A DNA stretch of 64,000 nucleotides from Flectonema sp. DT1601 (taxonomy: Eukaryota > Euglenozoa > Diplonemea > Diplonemida > Diplonemidae): the NCBI GenBank assembly GCA_964019425.1, contig OZ025827.1:798262-862261 (forward strand), in the 5' to 3' direction. Positions 28,313 through 38,756 of the stretch are shown piece by piece (position 1 is the first letter of the stretch; the number at the start of each line of letters is the position of its first letter). The position numbers and the translations under genes are program-made. The notes beneath the pieces are model-generated. The model made no database searches and was not told where the DNA came from. It saw only the letters and a program-made list of their open reading frames with translations.

Positions 28313-30418
28313 ATGCTGAGCACATTGCGCAGGTCTCCTGTCATTGGTGCCCGTTTGGGGAACAGGCAGGCAATCCAGTTGCGTTGTTATAATAAGAAGC
28401 GGGTGAATTTTGATATTGGGGAAGAGATTCATAATAAAGAGTTTAAAAAGGAGAAGGAGATATCTAAACTGCAGGCTCAGATTGACAATCTTATTAAAGA
28501 GGGGGCGCAGCGAGATAAAGAGGGGGCGCAGCGAGAGTCCAAACTCATTAAAGAGGGGGCGCAGCAAGACAAACTCATTAAAGAGAGGGCGCAGCGAGTG
28601 ACCAAACTCATTAAAGAGGGGGCGCAGCGAGAGACCAAACTCATGGCGAGTATCAAGAGATTGGAGGAAGAGAAGGCAGGTGCAAGTGGACCCAAACCAG
28701 AATCTATTGACTGGAGCAAGGCTGAGATAAAAATCAAATCCTGTGAGTTTCAAGAGCCATTTCTCGAGCGTGAGAGAAGCATTGAGGTATTCGAGACATA
28801 CAAGAATGAATTCTTTTCTGGTACGAAAGAAGGCACGCTATGTTGGACCGAAGAAAAAGATGTTAACCAGCGCAAATCCAGACTCCTGACAACGGTAGGT
28901 GTCCCTGGAACTGGGAAGACAACATTTGTCAAGAACATGGCTGCTAAGGTCACTAAAGAAGGATTTCTTGCTGTTTTCGTCAGCTACAACGAGGATTCTC
29001 AACCAATCGACCTAACCAATGACCCTAAAATGAATACAACTCGGTTCGCTGCTCAGTTGCTGTCTTGCAATGGGCTGGAATCCGAATATGCCAAGGCCAA
29101 TGCACCGAAAGTAAACACCATAATCAAGCGCCTTGTCGAACTCAACCCGGGTTGCAAAGGCATCATCATATTCATCGATGAACTCATTCAAATCGCACGC
29201 GATGCTAAAGCAGTGAAGCGTGTGCAGTCCCTAAACTCTAAACTCATGGGCATCCAGGATTCATCGAAGAAGGATTTTGGCAAGGGAGTCATGTTTGTAT
29301 TCACAGCGCTGACAGATGATTTCTCCGAGAACCTGATGCCAGGTAGCGGACGACCCATCTCGAAGATACCATTGTGCAACCTCAACTGGGAAAACGCTGA
29401 AGCTGCAATTCCAGCAGAACGCATGGATATCATTAAGAAATCAAAGCTTCTTTACCAGATCTTCCTGTCGTGTGCAGGTCACCCAGGACTTCTAGCATCA
29501 TTGGGAGGCATGAAAAGTGCACATCTTCGCAAAGTAAAAAGTGATGTTGCAGGTTCTTCTGTGCGAATGGAATTGATCTCCAAGTTATGCTCAACTGCAA
29601 AATTAAAGAATATTGACGCTGTTCTTGATAAAACCGCACTTCGGTGGTTTGGTTCCAATATTCAAGGAACGGAAATAAGTGAAATGGAGCAAGCTGGAAT
29701 CATTCAGAAAATTGGCTCACCACAAAACCCGCGAAGATTTCTGGTCCCTCTGTTGTTTTACCGCTGGGATCCCCGTGGCAATGTTTGCAATGTGCTGCTC
29801 AAGAACCATCTGGAGCACCTCTATAGTGCTGATGCCTCTCTCAGAACATATCACGAGAAGGATATGGAAGGAGTGATGATGCATTTCGAATGCGTCAGAA
29901 AGGTGGCCCTGGGAAATAACACAAGAGTTCGGCTGGGGTACTTTTTTAAAGGAGCACTGATATGCGAGAAGTTACGGCGCATCGAAATTCAAATCAAATT
30001 TAAAAAGAAGGCGAAAATACTTGTTAGAGAAGTCGATAAGTTAAATGACGATGATGTCCTTAGATTATTGAAAGATGGTTACACTGTCACATCAAGAAAC
30101 CCAACTGAACTGGGGGCAGAACGTCTTGTCCCGTTTTTTCGTACTGATGGGTCCCTCTATGTAGCCCTCATGCAGGACAAGTTTGTGCAGAAGGATGTAA
30201 CTTCATGGGCTGTGGCAAAGAAGAACTTAGATCAGTCCTCAGCTGTCAAGCATCTCACAGAAAACAATGTCGATTACTTCTACGTTTTCAACACAACCAT
30301 CGATCAGCACACCGTGCAAAAGGAAACATTAAAGGGCTGCGTAATCTTCACCGAAACTGGACTGATGGACTACACTATCAAGCTTGGTCCCTTGAGACTC
30401 CACACCGAAAGTAGGTGA
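28313..30418 (+). CDS. RHS/Crinkler-like NTPase with expanded coiled coil, unit 3
   Basis: 701 residues, the longest of the three. After the shared targeting-like N-terminus, the coiled coil is replaced by a longer one made of tandem eleven-residue units of the LIKEGAQRETK type, giving about 60 more residues than the other copies. The NTPase core has GVPGTGKTT instead of GIPGSGKTT and FSENLMPGSGRPISKI after Walker B IIIFIDEL. From about residue 420 on it matches units 1 and 2 almost exactly, including LVPFFRTDG and MQDKF. An eleven-residue (hendecad) periodicity suits a long helical rod and multimer formation. The protein looks intact. Confidence 0.65.
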   Translation: MLSTLRRSPVIGARLGNRQAIQLRCYNKKRVNFDIGEEIHNKEFKKEKEISKLQAQIDNLIKEGAQRDKEGAQRESKLIKEGAQQDKLIKERAQRVTKLIKEGAQRETKLMASIKRLEEEKAGASGPKPESIDWSKAEIKIKSCEFQEPFLERERSIEVFETYKNEFFSGTKEGTLCWTEEKDVNQRKSRLLTTVGVPGTGKTTFVKNMAAKVTKEGFLAVFVSYNEDSQPIDLTNDPKMNTTRFAAQLLSCNGLESEYAKANAPKVNTIIKRLVELNPGCKGIIIFIDELIQIARDAKAVKRVQSLNSKLMGIQDSSKKDFGKGVMFVFTALTDDFSENLMPGSGRPISKIPLCNLNWENAEAAIPAERMDIIKKSKLLYQIFLSCAGHPGLLASLGGMKSAHLRKVKSDVAGSSVRMELISKLCSTAKLKNIDAVLDKTALRWFGSNIQGTEISEMEQAGIIQKIGSPQNPRRFLVPLLFYRWDPRGNVCNVLLKNHLEHLYSADASLRTYHEKDMEGVMMHFECVRKVALGNNTRVRLGYFFKGALICEKLRRIEIQIKFKKKAKILVREVDKLNDDDVLRLLKDGYTVTSRNPTELGAERLVPFFRTDGSLYVALMQDKFVQKDVTSWAVAKKNLDQSSAVKHLTENNVDYFYVFNTTIDQHTVQKETLKGCVIFTETGLMDYTIKLGPLRLHTESR
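28487..28645 (+). repeat. 33-bp coding repeat in the NTPase coiled coil, unit 3
   Basis: About five units of roughly 33 bases, each containing AAAGAGGGGGCGCAGCGAGA or a close variant, some shortened to 18-24 bases but always in frame. Absent from units 1 and 2. Confidence 0.85.
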
Positions 30419-32309
30419 TGTTGCTGCATCACGCAATACCTACCTGAAGGCCTCCAGTATTTAATCTTGAAGTGTGTGGAGGCAAACTCAAAAAAATAAA
30501 AGAATGAAATAAAAAAATAAAAGAATAAAAGAAATGTTAAGGTTAATTTCCTCGTGATATTTGCGTACCGTTCTTTTTGTGTGCATAATCGGTCACGTCA
30601 CGAGGACACAACTACAAAATACTCTTGCAAAACCTGCCTGTAAAAGTTGAACAAACAAATTATTTACCAACAATCACCCTTTGGCTTTAAGAACGAGATG
30701 GAAACTGAGTGTATTTTTTGTTTTCTTTCTTTTTTTCTTTCCGTATGCTGCACTTGCCAATACCACCACACGCTCCTTTTGTTCTTTTTGCTCTCTTTTG
30801 CTTTGCCTTGTTTCCACCTTCTCAGTGGTATTGAATAATAATAGAACATCGGACTCCTTGGAACGTTAGCGAGTATGGACTTTCATTTCTTTTCTACATT
30901 CTTTGCTTAGTCACTCTGCCTTCCCACTTTCCCTCCCCCCCTCCCGTTAATACCTTGGTTTATTTATCCAAGTCCCCCTCCCAAACCAACCATAACTGAG
31001 TTTATGGGGTGGGCTTTACTGGTAGTGAGCTACGAACTAGCGTATTCTTGTCATGTTATTTTTCTTCTCTTTTCTTCTCACCCACCCAGATAATTTTATT
31101 GGTTTCCCATTAATGCATTAATGTTTTCAAGCTGTAACGACCTGCAGGGCATGGGATGTTCAACCTGTAGTGGGTCAATTAGACTTGACAGCATTTCTTT
31201 CTCTGGTAGTTTATTTAAGGCATGTGATTGTGTGGCAAGAAGAAAAAAAACAAAAAAGAAACATAAATTAATGTCGGAACACCCTTTTATTATACCGTTT
31301 CGTTCACGAAGCGGATATTTGGAGGGAACCAAAAAAAAAAAACTAAAAAAAAAAGGTTGTGTTAGTTGGCTGTCTGAAGAAACCAGCCTTGCTAAGAAAA
31401 GAATAAGGAGAATACAGTAAAGAGAAAGAGAAAGTATCAGTAGCTAGTTAGTATACTGAAGTAGTTGGTAAACTGACCCTTATAATTCTCTTTCTTCTCT
31501 TACAGTAAGCTTCTATCGCGAGTACTGGGCGGGGGCAGAAGTGCTGCTGTTGCTGCTGTCGCTGTTTTAGAGATGTCTTGGAACCAGAAATTGGTAGTCG
31601 AGAATATTCTCAATTATCTGATTCTTTTTTTTCTTTTTTGTCCCACCAAAATCAGAAAAGTTACATAAAGAGAGAGGACTCTATTTCGGATACGTTTGTT
31701 TGAGCAACTTGTTCAAGAGTAATATCTTTGAGAAGCAGCGTACTCAATTGCAGCGCAAAAAGTATCTTTTCCCCAAAGATTGGTACGAGGAATTTTGCCT
31801 CGGTTGACTGAACGAACATTGGTAACACAGCATAGTGCTTCGTATCATTTCTTGCACCCCTTCCTCTCTTTCCCCCTCAACAAGACATTCGTATTATCGC
31901 ATGTTCATTATTGCAGATAGTCATATCATCTCAAAAAAAGTTTGGTTGCAATTGTCGCTTAATATACGTTTGTCTTAATTTCTTTCGCAGGTAACTTTCG
32001 ATCTTGGAAGTAGCTGACAATATGAAGAGGGCATTATCTAGTTTTTTCGCATGTCCTTTTTCATTTATTTATTTATTTATCGTCATCTTCGGCAGACATT
32101 CCCTTAGTACAATAGTTTGTATGTGTAAGGTCGTATGAATAATAATTTTTTTCTTTTGCAAACCTTTCCAAAAAACTGAAGTACCTAACGCGCGTCATTC
32201 ACAAGGAAAGAATGAATATTTTTTTACCGAAACGAAAGCACCCAAGACGAAAAACCTTACCGTTGAACAAGTTATTGAACATATCAACATATCAACATGT
32301 GTATTGATT
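30419..32309. other. Unit 3 spacer
   Basis: Equivalent of 15335-17219; almost identical to unit 1, including the CTG-type microsatellite length. No gene supported. Confidence 0.6.
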
Positions 32310-32792
32310 ATTCATTAATTCAACCGATCGGAAGTAAAAGAATGTTATAGACAAACAAAAGGAATACCAATGGGTGGTAATGCTTCCCCTTTAATAGCAA
32401 ACCTTTATTGCTATCGGTGTGAGAGTAAATACATTGATACGTTAACCCCTCCAAAAGCAAAGATTTATAGCAAAGATTTAACTGATCTTTTTGTTGAGTT
32501 TGAATTTATACTTTACAGAATGTGGAAAAGAGGTTTTAAGAAACAAGACGTAGCAATTTGCTTTTCGTGAATTCCGAGATGAGTTTTTATAAAGCTTACG
32601 ATTCCACATTTTAGAGATTACTTTCTTTAGTTCATGTTGTCTTTGGTAAATTAAACGAACCTCACTCTTGCCATTTTCCAAAAGAAAAGACAGTTTATTG
32701 TTTACCCGCCTAAAGCCGTAGTGTTGGTTCCAGAAGAACCAATTGTTCAAGAAGGAAAAGTAGATTACTTTACAATTGACCACACGATATGG
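32310..32792 (+). pseudogene. RT(a) remnant at the right edge of the array
   Basis: IPMGGNASPLIANLYCY is present but the catalytic block has been lost in an internal deletion. The OTU stub begins (GKVDYFTIDHTIW) and is then cut by the array's right edge at about 32792, where unrelated sequence starts with CCCTAAATATTC. Confidence 0.7.
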
Positions 32793-33286
32793 CCCTAAAT
32801 ATTCAATAAATATTTATTGTCAACAACCGTCTTCCGTTCTGAGATGGTTGTTCAGTACAGGGTTAGTCAATTCTCTCTTTTCTTTCTCTTTCTATTATCT
32901 TGTGTATTTGATGACCCGCTGTCGTAGATGGACACTATTGACTGACTAATAGGAACACCGTCAGTAGGGTAGTCGTCTGCGGACTAGTAGGTTAGATCCC
33001 ATATTAGATGAGGAGCAGTCATCAAGTGCTGCAGGGGTTTTAGGATGAAGGTTTTGTGGCTGGGAAGTAGCCCTGACCCGACCTTCATCCCCTGCTTTCA
33101 ATAATCCCCTGACAACCTTTTCCCCTTTCGTTTCCTTAGCCTTCTTGAGAAAGCTTTAATCTCTTTTCATTTATTTTTATTTAATTTTACCATTTTTATT
33201 TTTTTAAAAAGCAGTTTTAGGGTCAAGCTTCCCAAAAAAATAGTTAACCATTTTAGAGTTAACAGTTTCCTTTATTAATAACACTC
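32793..33286. other. Non-coding right flank of the array
   Basis: Unique-looking DNA with a palindromic AATATTCAATAAATATT start and AT-rich end. Nothing recognised. Confidence 0.4.
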
Positions 33287-33634
33287 ATGCAAAATTATAA
33301 TTTATCCCAAAATACTTCACCTCCCAAATCCCAATTATCTTTAGCTCTTGACCATATACCGTTTGGAATTGCCAAATCAGTAGTTCGCAGAGCCAAAGAT
33401 GAAAGTTCTGTTCACACTGTTGCATTTAAAGACCGAAAGATCTTAGAAAAGAACCAACGTAGAGATGATCAGTACGAAGTTTCATTAAAAGAAGCAAGAC
33501 GAAAGTTTGAACAGAACTATTCAAAGAAGTTAAGGACAGCACGCCAACAACGTGGACTCTCTTTTGAAGCACAGCCTCAAGATTGTAAAGGTGTAATTTA
33601 TGGTTTATTGTGTGAGAGAGGACATATCCGTTGA
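33287..33634 (+). CDS. Hypothetical Lys/Arg-rich protein
   Basis: A 115-residue frame with a basic, probably helical middle (RRDDQYEVSLKEARRKFEQN) and a C-terminus ending in CKGVIYGLLCERGHIR. A further frame (33600-33851) encodes CVFCGMSGDADKN, a possible half zinc finger. I do not recognise either. Composition is less AT-biased than the surrounding DNA, which gives weak support for coding. It could be the remains of a transposase or of another host gene. Confidence 0.3.
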   Translation: MQNYNLSQNTSPPKSQLSLALDHIPFGIAKSVVRRAKDESSVHTVAFKDRKILEKNQRRDDQYEVSLKEARRKFEQNYSKKLRTARQQRGLSFEAQPQDCKGVIYGLLCERGHIR

Positions 33635-34724
33635 TCCTTTGCTGTGTTGCTGTCAGATGACGACTCCGATACAGAATCCATCATCAGACCTTTATGGTGA
33701 CAAATGCGTTTTTTGTGGAATGTCAGGTGATGCAGACAAGAATCCAAACCCAGTTTCGATTGCCCATCTTCTTAAGAACAAAGCTGACTGCGAAGAAGCG
33801 TCAACAGTTTTCTATAGTCCACTGTTGTTGGAATCACTACTAATTGACTAATTGCCACTACAGCTAGAAACAGATGGGTACCCAGGAATATCTTTGGGTG
33901 TGTCGTCATCCGGGGGTGACTGACTTGGATTACGATAGTCAGGCGTATGTGTTGCGTCTTCATAATCTTGTGGGATAACGAGGGTATCGATTCGGATAGA
34001 ATGAGCTAGGTGGGCATGCAGCACCCTTCGATGGTATTTTGACTGTCCTTCCATGACGACTTACTCCCCCATTTCACTATCCTTCCATGACGACTTCCTC
34101 CCCCTATCACTATCCAACTTGTTAGGTCAGAGTCAGTCACGTGACGGAATGACATATGAAACTTGTCAAACTGGCCACGACTGCTAATTCCATAACCTTC
34201 AGCCCCACACAAGAGAATCCAGTTTGAATGGTCATGCGTTCAGTTACAGATCAATATAGTTGACGAAAGCATTGATTTCATTTTCTACAGTTGCCATGTT
34301 TGCCAAAAATAATAACAATTTTGGTTTGCACACAACTGCCACAAACGTGTTGGATTTTTGAAACAGAAACGTAAGGAACCTGACTTCTCAAAGGTGGCCG
34401 TTATCGCCTACATGGTAACAGCGATGAGATCCTCAAAGAAGTAGAATCAGCAGTTGATGCAGGGCAGTACTGGTTCTTTTTATGAATGTGTTGCGAATTA
34501 TGTGGTGTCAACAGGTGAATTGTTGTTCCTCTCTTTCTTAACAGGAGTTTATGAATATTTCTTCTACTCCATCCCTCCTCCTAATACTTTTTCTATTATG
34601 TTTCATTTTATTGTGGTATCTCTTAGGTTTGCTTTCTGTATCGCTACGCATATATGGTAACAGATGCCTAAAATTTTCTTACCCACCCAGATTTGAATTC
34701 CCGAAGAAAACAACAACAAAAACC
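33635..34724. other. Interval without a supported gene
   Basis: Contains the CVFCGMSG frame noted above. A tandem CACTATCCTTCCATGACGAC repeat lies near 34030-34105. Minus-strand ORFs of 60-70 codons (33772-34212) show no domain. The last 180 bases are likely the leader of the next gene. Confidence 0.4.
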
Positions 34725-36244
34725 ATGAGTACACCAAGTGATGTGCAGGGTGGCGAGAGAGACAACAAACGATTACTTGTCATCGATGCGAAATTGTCAG
34801 CGATTGAAGCCATTCAGCTGGCAGACATTGAGGGGGAAGCTCTCAACAAAAAACAAACAGCTTTTAAAGCTTGGGTAGAGGATAAGAAAGGCGGTCTCGA
34901 CGCCTATCAGACTCAACTGGACAAAGAGAAGGAAAAACTATACGAGTTGTTGAAGGCTTCTGAGGTATAACTTTTACTTTTTGTTTGTAACGCATTTCGG
35001 TAAACCCGTCTGAACGGGTCCGACCTTTTTCTGTTTTGGTCACAGTACAGCCCTTCGGATTGATTATTGAAATTACTTGTTTACCAAAAGAAAAACAATT
35101 ATCCACACAGACGCCTGATGTTGTACCATACACAGTAGAGAAGGTAGAGAAGCTTTTGGACCCTTCAAAAATGAAGATGGAGACTGTTGTTGCAAATAAG
35201 CCACTCCTTGATAGGGAAAATGCACGCAAGGCAGCTGGTCTTACAGCTGGTCTTGCTTCACGCATAGCTAGTGGACTTTATAGAGCATGCATGTTTCAAA
35301 CGCTTGACATTTCATTAGTTGAGGACCACCTCGCTGCAGTTCTCACAAAGTCGCTCAACAGTGCCACAGAGGATGCATTAAGAACTAGAGGTGCTCTCCA
35401 CAAACTCTCCAATGGTGTTGAATGCTTATTTCCAAGTTTGGTTTGGGCATGGGCAAATGAAAACCACACAAAGCTTGTTGGGAAGTGGTTGATTGAATAT
35501 TTTGGCAGTGATGCAAACATGAACCCCAAAACATTTGAAGAGGCAACACTCTACTTTGAAGGGCTTCTGAACCATGCATACAGACAGCTGAAGAAAACAC
35601 CATTGCTGAATGAATATTTTGATGGGGCTGACCATATCCAGGAAAACATAAAAGAATTGATTGTTCACCCCAGGGAAGTGTTAAGAGTGGAAGAACCTTC
35701 ATCCCTTAGCAGCTTGGGATCTGAAGAGCTTTACAATAAGCTCCAATCTGGACAAGCTGTGTACTCGAAAAATGTTGTCGGAGAGGGTGGTGACATTCTG
35801 ATCCCTTTGATGCTCTCTGAAGGAAAGAAAAAGGCAACGCTCTACCTATTCTGTGCCCAGTGCAAACTAGCAAAGAGAGTCGATAACCTCCAAGAAGTAG
35901 AAACGAAGGCTGTGGAAATTCCAGCTGTCCGGGAACTCCAAGCTTGGGCGAATAAACAGAAGAAACCACTTGATGTACATGGTCTTTATTTCACCACACA
36001 CACACCCAAGCTTCAAACTGCAAAGCGGAAGGGTGTTTGGTTCACAAAGAATTCTATGGAGAAGTGGCTGAGCAGACTTGGTGTGCCAAGAGTCAATTAC
36101 CACCATGCAAGAACCTCGACATCTGGTAGCTCCGCATTACTCAGACACCGGGCGATGAGCTGGTCTACACAACAAAGACCCCATCTACCCACAGCTAGAT
36201 GCAATGCCCCAAACCTTTTACGGCGAATCTGTAGATTTTTGTAG
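34725..36244 (+). CDS. Two-exon coiled-coil protein with restriction-endonuclease-like C-terminus
   Basis: Exon 1 (34725-34964) starts at ATG after an A-rich leader and encodes 80 residues, mostly a charged helix ending DKEKEKLYELLKASE. A GT..AG intron (34965-35050) leads in phase into exon 2 (PFGLIIEITCLPKEKQL). The middle is helical, with an aromatic block (WLIEYFGSDANMN) and LYFEGLLNHAYRQL. Near the C-terminus, GEGGDILIPLMLSEGKKKA then LYLFCAQCKL gives D...Q-x-K spacing of PD-(D/E)xK nucleases. This resembles the nuclease block of Crinkler/RHS proteins and of the array NTPases, but there is no P-loop. The last 50 residues look low-quality and may be shifted out of the original frame. Function inferred only. 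Confidence 0.45.
34965..35050 (+). other. Putative 86-nt spliceosomal intron
   Basis: Donor GAG|GTATAA, pyrimidine-rich stretch near 35020-35040, acceptor TACAG|CCC. Removing it joins exon 1 (phase 0) to the long downstream frame in phase. A nearer AG at 35044-35045 would lead to a stop after five codons, so the second AG is preferred. Confidence 0.5.
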
Positions 36245-37057
36245 AACTTTGATTTCTTATATTTCTATGGTGCTTCAGTTACACCTTGAGAAAGAAAAAA
36301 AGAACCTTCTGGTACAATGCTGAGTCATCGTCCATTGCCTTCTCGGATCCCATGAGTTCTTTTAAGATGCTTTAATCCGCCGTTCTCCAATAGATTTAAG
36401 AAAGGTCCCTCAATTTCTTTTCAAGGGAAAACGCGTGTCTACTACTGCGTTCCATAGGCTAATCGAGCTGGTATTCGCTATGTAGGTTTACTGTTCCTTG
36501 ATAGAAGAAATTCCCAAAAGTCCTTCAAAGTTTGTTTTAAAAAAAACCAAAAACTAGTTGAAACAATAAAGAAGAAGAAGACGAATAGGAAGAATGAACG
36601 TGTGAAGGAAAAATAAAAATAAATAGTATGCTAAAAATCCAAGGTCCGGCGCAGTTATGACATTAAGCTGACTGTCATCTTACCTGATCCTTTTGGTTTT
36701 CATTTCTTGCTGAGTGATATGGCTATGTGCTGCCAAAATCTTTTGTGGTACGTTTCTAAAGCTTTTCGGTAAGCCCACAGTACAATTATAATGCTTTGGG
36801 CAACTGGGGGTGAACGATCCTCGGTACTGTTCCGGGGTTTTCTATTTTCTTTCGTGGAGTGTGGGCATATGGCACATGTGGTCGTATTATAAAGAAAGAT
36901 GTATATGAAAGAAAGAAGATTCTTTATTTTTTTCACCTTCAGATCATTTCTCTTTTATTTTCTTTAGTTGTTTACAACCTGTTAGCCTCTGGGCAAGGTG
37001 GAGGCTGGAAGTCGAGCACTTCCATCCAATACTATGAAACTACAATCAAATGTAAAA
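36245..37057. other. Interval without a supported gene
   Basis: No domain-bearing ORF. It includes the 3' region of the nuclease-like gene and AT-rich DNA. Small ORFs on both strands are unsupported. Confidence 0.4.
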
Positions 37058-38010
37058 AAACCCGCAAACCCGCACTAGAGATACCCATCAGGCTCGCTTC
37101 GCTTGCGCAAAGTTATTTATTTTTTCTGAAGTAAGCTTGTTTTTCCGTTGCCTAAGCATGCAAAACTTAAAACGATGGCTAGGTAATAGTGAGTACGTCG
37201 CTTATTTCAAGTTACCCATTTTTATCTTTCTGAACAACCTTATTTTACAACCAAGTCAGTTTTTATTCCCTGTCAGGCTTTTTGGCCTCTTTTGGGGCAT
37301 CCTTTCTGTTGTTCTATCTCAGTTAATTTTAGTTTTCTGTTTCATTCAGCTTTTTCTTAGCAAACGCAAACTGAACTTAAAAACAAATAATCTTCTGCCA
37401 AAGCTTTTTGCAGCAGACATTGAATTTTATGTCTGCTTCTTCCCTCCTTCGATCCTTCTCGGTTCCTCTTTCTCAGTATTTTAAGTAACCCATTTCTATT
37501 TTCTTGATGTGATACTTCTGCTTTGCCTTCCGCTAACTTTTGGGAGGGCTTCATCACCAACGCTTTCTTTTTTGAGCCTTTTGTCGTTGTTCTGTTAGTT
37601 TCTGTCCCACCCAGCTCTTAGGCAGCACCTTACATAGTAGGCCCCAATTTCCTTGGGACCCAAAAATCCCCAATACTGGTAATAATATGGAAAAGCCCAC
37701 GGTAGCCCCATTTTCCTTGGAACCCAAAAAATCCCCAATACTGGTATTAAACCCGCAAAACCCGCAAACCTGCACTAGAGATACCCTTCCAGGCTCGCTT
37801 CGCTCACGCAAAGTTATTTATTTTTTGTTTTTCTGAATTAAACTTGTTTTTCCTTTGCTTAAGTATGCAAAAATGAAAACTATGGCTAGGTTATAGTGGT
37901 ATGAGGCTTATTTCAAGTTACCCATTTTTATGTTTCTGAACAACCTTATTTTACAACTAAGTCACTTCTGTTTTTATTCCCTGTTTCAGGCTTTTTGGTC
38001 TTTCCTTTTT
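37058..38010 (+). repeat. Two diverged direct copies of a 230-bp repeat, with a 64-bp tandem repeat between
   Basis: The segment CACTAGAGATACC, then GGCTCGCTTCGCT, then AAGTTATTTATTTTTT and TCTGAACAACCTTATTTTAC occurs at about 37072-37290 and 37772-38010; a third, shorter relative is at 43598-43720 and is copied again at 52117-52240. Both first copies are preceded by short runs of the AACCCGCA octamer. Between them, CCTTGGGACCCAAAAATCCC and its neighbour repeat with a 64-bp period (37641-37745). Confidence 0.7.
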
Positions 38011-38072
38011 TGGATCTCCAAACAAAAAGTGTCAGCGGGTATCGAAAATTGCAGGTTCGCACATCCAAAACC

Positions 38073-38125
38073 CGCAAACCCGCAAACCTGCAAACCCGCA
38101 CACCCGCAAACCCGCAAACCTAACT
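38073..38125 (+). repeat. Short CCCGCAAA octamer run
   Basis: Six to seven imperfect octamers (some with CCTGCAAA or CCCGCACA). Similar runs of two to four units occur at 38584-38617, 38756-38782, 41910-41941, 42541-42557, 53225-53247, 53267-53298, 59174-59196 and 59213-59237. They are the same unit as the large satellite at the right edge, in the same orientation. Confidence 0.9.
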
Positions 38126-38756
38126 ACAGCGGGGAACCGGAGCTTCGAAGTACAGCCGTCAGCATCATCTTCTCGCCATCATTTGGCGCATCGATACATC
38201 TTATCAGAATATATTTCATTTTATTTAGAGCTGTTTAACTCATGTTTACCTTTCCTTTTCTTTCAGCCGACGGGTTCGACCTATTAAACACTTAAACAAA
38301 AAGAAAACCCACCCACCGACCCCCTCGGCAGGCCAACCGGTGCCGCTACTCGGACTGCTCACTCACATGGCTTTCTGCCACGCTCAGCCGATAGCGACCA
38401 CCACCTGCGGTCTACTTGCCTCACTTCGTGAAAAGAATTTGTGAACTCTTATAGTTTAATTTCTCTATCCTTCCTAGTGATAGACGAGCTACTTAGTTTT
38501 ATCATAGTTTTATGTTTTACTATTGCATTTCTTCTACTCTTATCTTTCCTTCCTCTTATTCAGGCTGTACAGGAGTTATGGTTCCCCGCAAACCCGCAAA
38601 CCCGCAAACCCGCAAACCAACACTCAGACTGGGAACTGCACAAAAGGCAAGTGAAGTACGATATACTCTTATAATATTTACCTTTTCATTGATCTACGTT
38701 AAACGTTGTTTAAGTATCATTTCTGTTCTCTTGTCATTATTTCATTGTACTCATTC

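Larger units (their letters stand above)
7577..32792 (+). repeat. Tandem array, about three copies of a 7.4-kb unit
   Basis: Matching landmarks recur at fixed spacing. The NTPase start codon lies at 13439, 20894 and 28313 (7455 and 7419 bases apart), and the OTU landmark GATCCTTGAAGG at 11616, 18905 and 26361. Each unit reads RT(b), OTU domain, 3' module, NTPase gene, 3' module, about 1.9 kb of spacer, RT(a) with an OTU stub, then the next RT(b). Most non-coding stretches differ by only a few bases. The left edge is at about 7577 and the right at about 32792, where the repeat stops mid-ORF against unrelated sequence. The first unit is lengthened by a 3.5-kb LINE. Confidence 0.92.

Noticed and set aside
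33772-34212. Minus-strand ORFs as a gene
   Set aside because: Three short frames with no shared domain, no start context and low-complexity parts.
36245-37057. Small ORFs after the nuclease-like gene
   Set aside because: AT-rich, short, no domain and no conservation visible within the window.
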